Shown: positions 39,847-40,474 of the stretch, in pieces
Layout of the letters: every line of letters starts with the position of its first letter
How positions within the stretch are numbered: the first letter of the stretch is position 1
NCBI GenBank assembly: GCA_030017955.1
Contig: JASEGR010000021.1
Location: forward strand, 1 to 40,474
Source of the DNA: Candidatus Eisenbacteria bacterium
GTDB lineage: Bacteria; Eisenbacteria; RBG-16-71-46; JASEGR01
Length of the DNA stretch: 40,474 nucleotides
Reading direction: 5' to 3'
Program-made: the position numbers and the translations under genes
The notes under the pieces: generated by a model
What the model was told of the DNA's origin: nothing
The model's input: only the letters and a program-made list of their open reading frames with translations
The model's database searches: none

Positions 39847-39868
39847 ACGGCTCCAATTGTTATCAGAT

Positions 39869-39885
39869 ATTATAGTTTAGAAACT
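39869..39885 (-). promoter_or_regulatory. promoter and operator candidate of the arsR operon
   Basis: A TATAAT box lies at 39869-39874 on the minus strand, 22 bases before the ATG. Touching it at 39874-39885 is agttt-ag-aaact, a palindrome with five-base arms around two central bases, in the -10/-35 spacer where a repressor would block polymerase. The -35 region is weak (GAATGG at 17 bases), as expected for a regulated promoter. The surrounding 35 bases are AT rich. Confidence 0.5.
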
Positions 39886-39903
39886 CTGCAACCATTCTAC
39901 GGA

Positions 39904-40139
39904 CGCGCCGGTTAGCTGTCAAGTCTTTTTGTTAGCCTGCCCAGTTAGGGGGACTTATTGACTTTGGTTGGAGAAGGATTGAATTCGGGCACATATCACC
40001 TAATTCGGTTGGGGCTCGGCCCGGGTCGGAGCACAGCCAGCGAAACGCTCACTCCGGGTCGGTGATTACGAAATATGGCGCAGGTTGGCGAACGTTTGAG
40101 TGCCTAGAATTGAGTGATGTGAGACGATAACCGTGTTTG
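39904..40139 (+). other. gene-free stretch, probable left end of the IS110 element
   Basis: No coding frame. It contains a 9-base direct repeat ccgggtcgg (40021-40029 and 40054-40062) and a REP-like ttcgggcacatatcacct near 39983. In IS110-group elements the 5' non-coding end encodes a structured bridge RNA; this stretch, with the next hairpin, is the place where one would be expected. I cannot define its ends or its target and donor loops. Confidence 0.35.
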
Positions 40140-40220
40140 CATGGGGTCCTTGCTGATAAGATCAGGGAAAGCTTTGCGTAAGTAGTTACCCGGTTCTTAC
40201 CAGGCAAGGAGGGTCCCATG
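40140..40220 (+). promoter_or_regulatory. hairpin covering the transposase ribosome site and start codon
   Basis: The bases catggg (40140-40145) and tccttgc (40147-40153) pair with cccatg (40215-40220) and gcaagga (40204-40210). This gives a 13-bp stem with one small internal loop. The right strand holds the AAGGAGGG ribosome site and the ATG (40218-40220). Translation of the transposase would be blocked in this structure, a known way to limit transposition from outside transcripts. Confidence 0.55.
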
Positions 40221-40448
40221 CATTATGTTGGTGTAGATTTACACAAGCGGTCTGTTGTAGTTACGGTTCTTGGTGATGATGGGCAGCTGGTTGAGACCAG
40301 GAGTTTTTTGTGTATGGAGGAGGAGGCTATCCGGGAGTATTTCAGGAGTATTCGTCCTTTCAAGGCGGTCATTGAGGCCTCGTCCAGTTATCGTTGGTTA
40401 TATGATGTTATGAGTCCGTTAGCCTGCTTTATGCATAAACTTACATGA
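40218..40448 (+). mobile_element. IS110-family transposase, truncated 5' part
   Basis: The plus-strand frame reads MHYVGVDLHKRSVVVTVLGDDG, then the segment RPFKAVIEASSSYRWLYDVMSPLA. This is the DEDD (RuvC-like) N-terminal domain of IS110-group transposases, with the catalytic Asp of GVDLHK and Glu of IEASSSY. Full proteins have about 330-400 residues. Here homology stops after SPLA; the frame ends FMHKLT-stop at 40448, 26 bases before the window end. It is the only plus-strand gene. Frameshift, deletion or insertion after residue 69 are all possible; the window ends before this can be decided. Confidence 0.85.
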
Positions 40449-40474
40449 ACATGGTATCGAGTGCCACAAGTTAC

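Overview
The window looks like a chromosomal contig from an uncultured diderm (Gram-negative-type) bacterium. Diderm is suggested by a predicted outer-membrane beta-barrel protein and by secreted or periplasmic proteins with signal peptides. The housekeeping gene order (pheS-pheT-small coiled-coil gene-zapA-6S RNA-rny-ymdB-folD-xseA-xseB-prenyl synthase-dxs-nadK-recN-trpD) resembles compact operons of candidate phyla in the FCB/WOR-3/Eisenbacteria sphere. I cannot fix the phylum from sequence alone. The standard genetic code is used, the three tRNA genes encode their own CCA ends, and TTG and GTG starts are frequent. Every gene I accept is on the minus strand except the truncated IS110 transposase at the right edge, so genes are read from high to low coordinates.

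Region 1 (about 1-20057) is a dense housekeeping block. Read in the direction of transcription: tRNA-Val(GAC), thrS, a structured leader, infC-rpmI-rplT, pheS-pheT, a small coiled-coil gene, zapA, a 6S RNA candidate, rny-ymdB (RNase Y and its usual metallophosphoesterase partner), folD, xseA-xseB, a polyprenyl synthase, a DUF212/PAP2-like membrane protein, dxs, nadK, recN, trpD, tRNA-Arg(CCG) and a small membrane protein. Many neighbours overlap by 4-41 bases.

Region 2 (about 20060-33060, between tRNA-Val and tRNA-Arg(CCT)) is accessory and visibly eroded. It holds a lone CCG-domain protein, two overlapping antitoxins next to an internally deleted toxin, a secreted DUF4440-like protein, and a secreted TPR protein with a region resembling DUF2723 proteins. 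It also holds a stand-alone LigD 3'-phosphoesterase, an intact higBA module, a RhuM gene that has lost its C-terminal part, the last codons of an hsdS gene, and a second RelE/RHH pair with a premature stop. The rest is a small barrel protein, a second fragment of a LigD-phosphoesterase-like gene, a B12-binding radical SAM protein, and a three-gene cassette (PD-(D/E)XK-like nuclease, voltage-gated K+ channel, GmrSD-like DUF262/DUF1524 nuclease). That cassette is the best candidate here for an undescribed, possibly defence-related system.

Region 3 (33061-37515) returns to core-like genes: a nucleotidyltransferase-fold protein lacking its acidic residues, a TPM-domain protein, LemA, acylphosphatase, an RpoD/RpoS-type sigma factor, adenine phosphoribosyltransferase and tRNA-Arg(CCT).

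Region 4 (37546-40474) carries dispersed palindromic repeats, a sulfur-related operon (ArsR-type repressor, DsrE-like protein, sulfide:quinone-oxidoreductase-like flavoprotein) with a promoter/operator candidate, and the 5' end of an IS110-family element whose start codon lies in a predicted hairpin.
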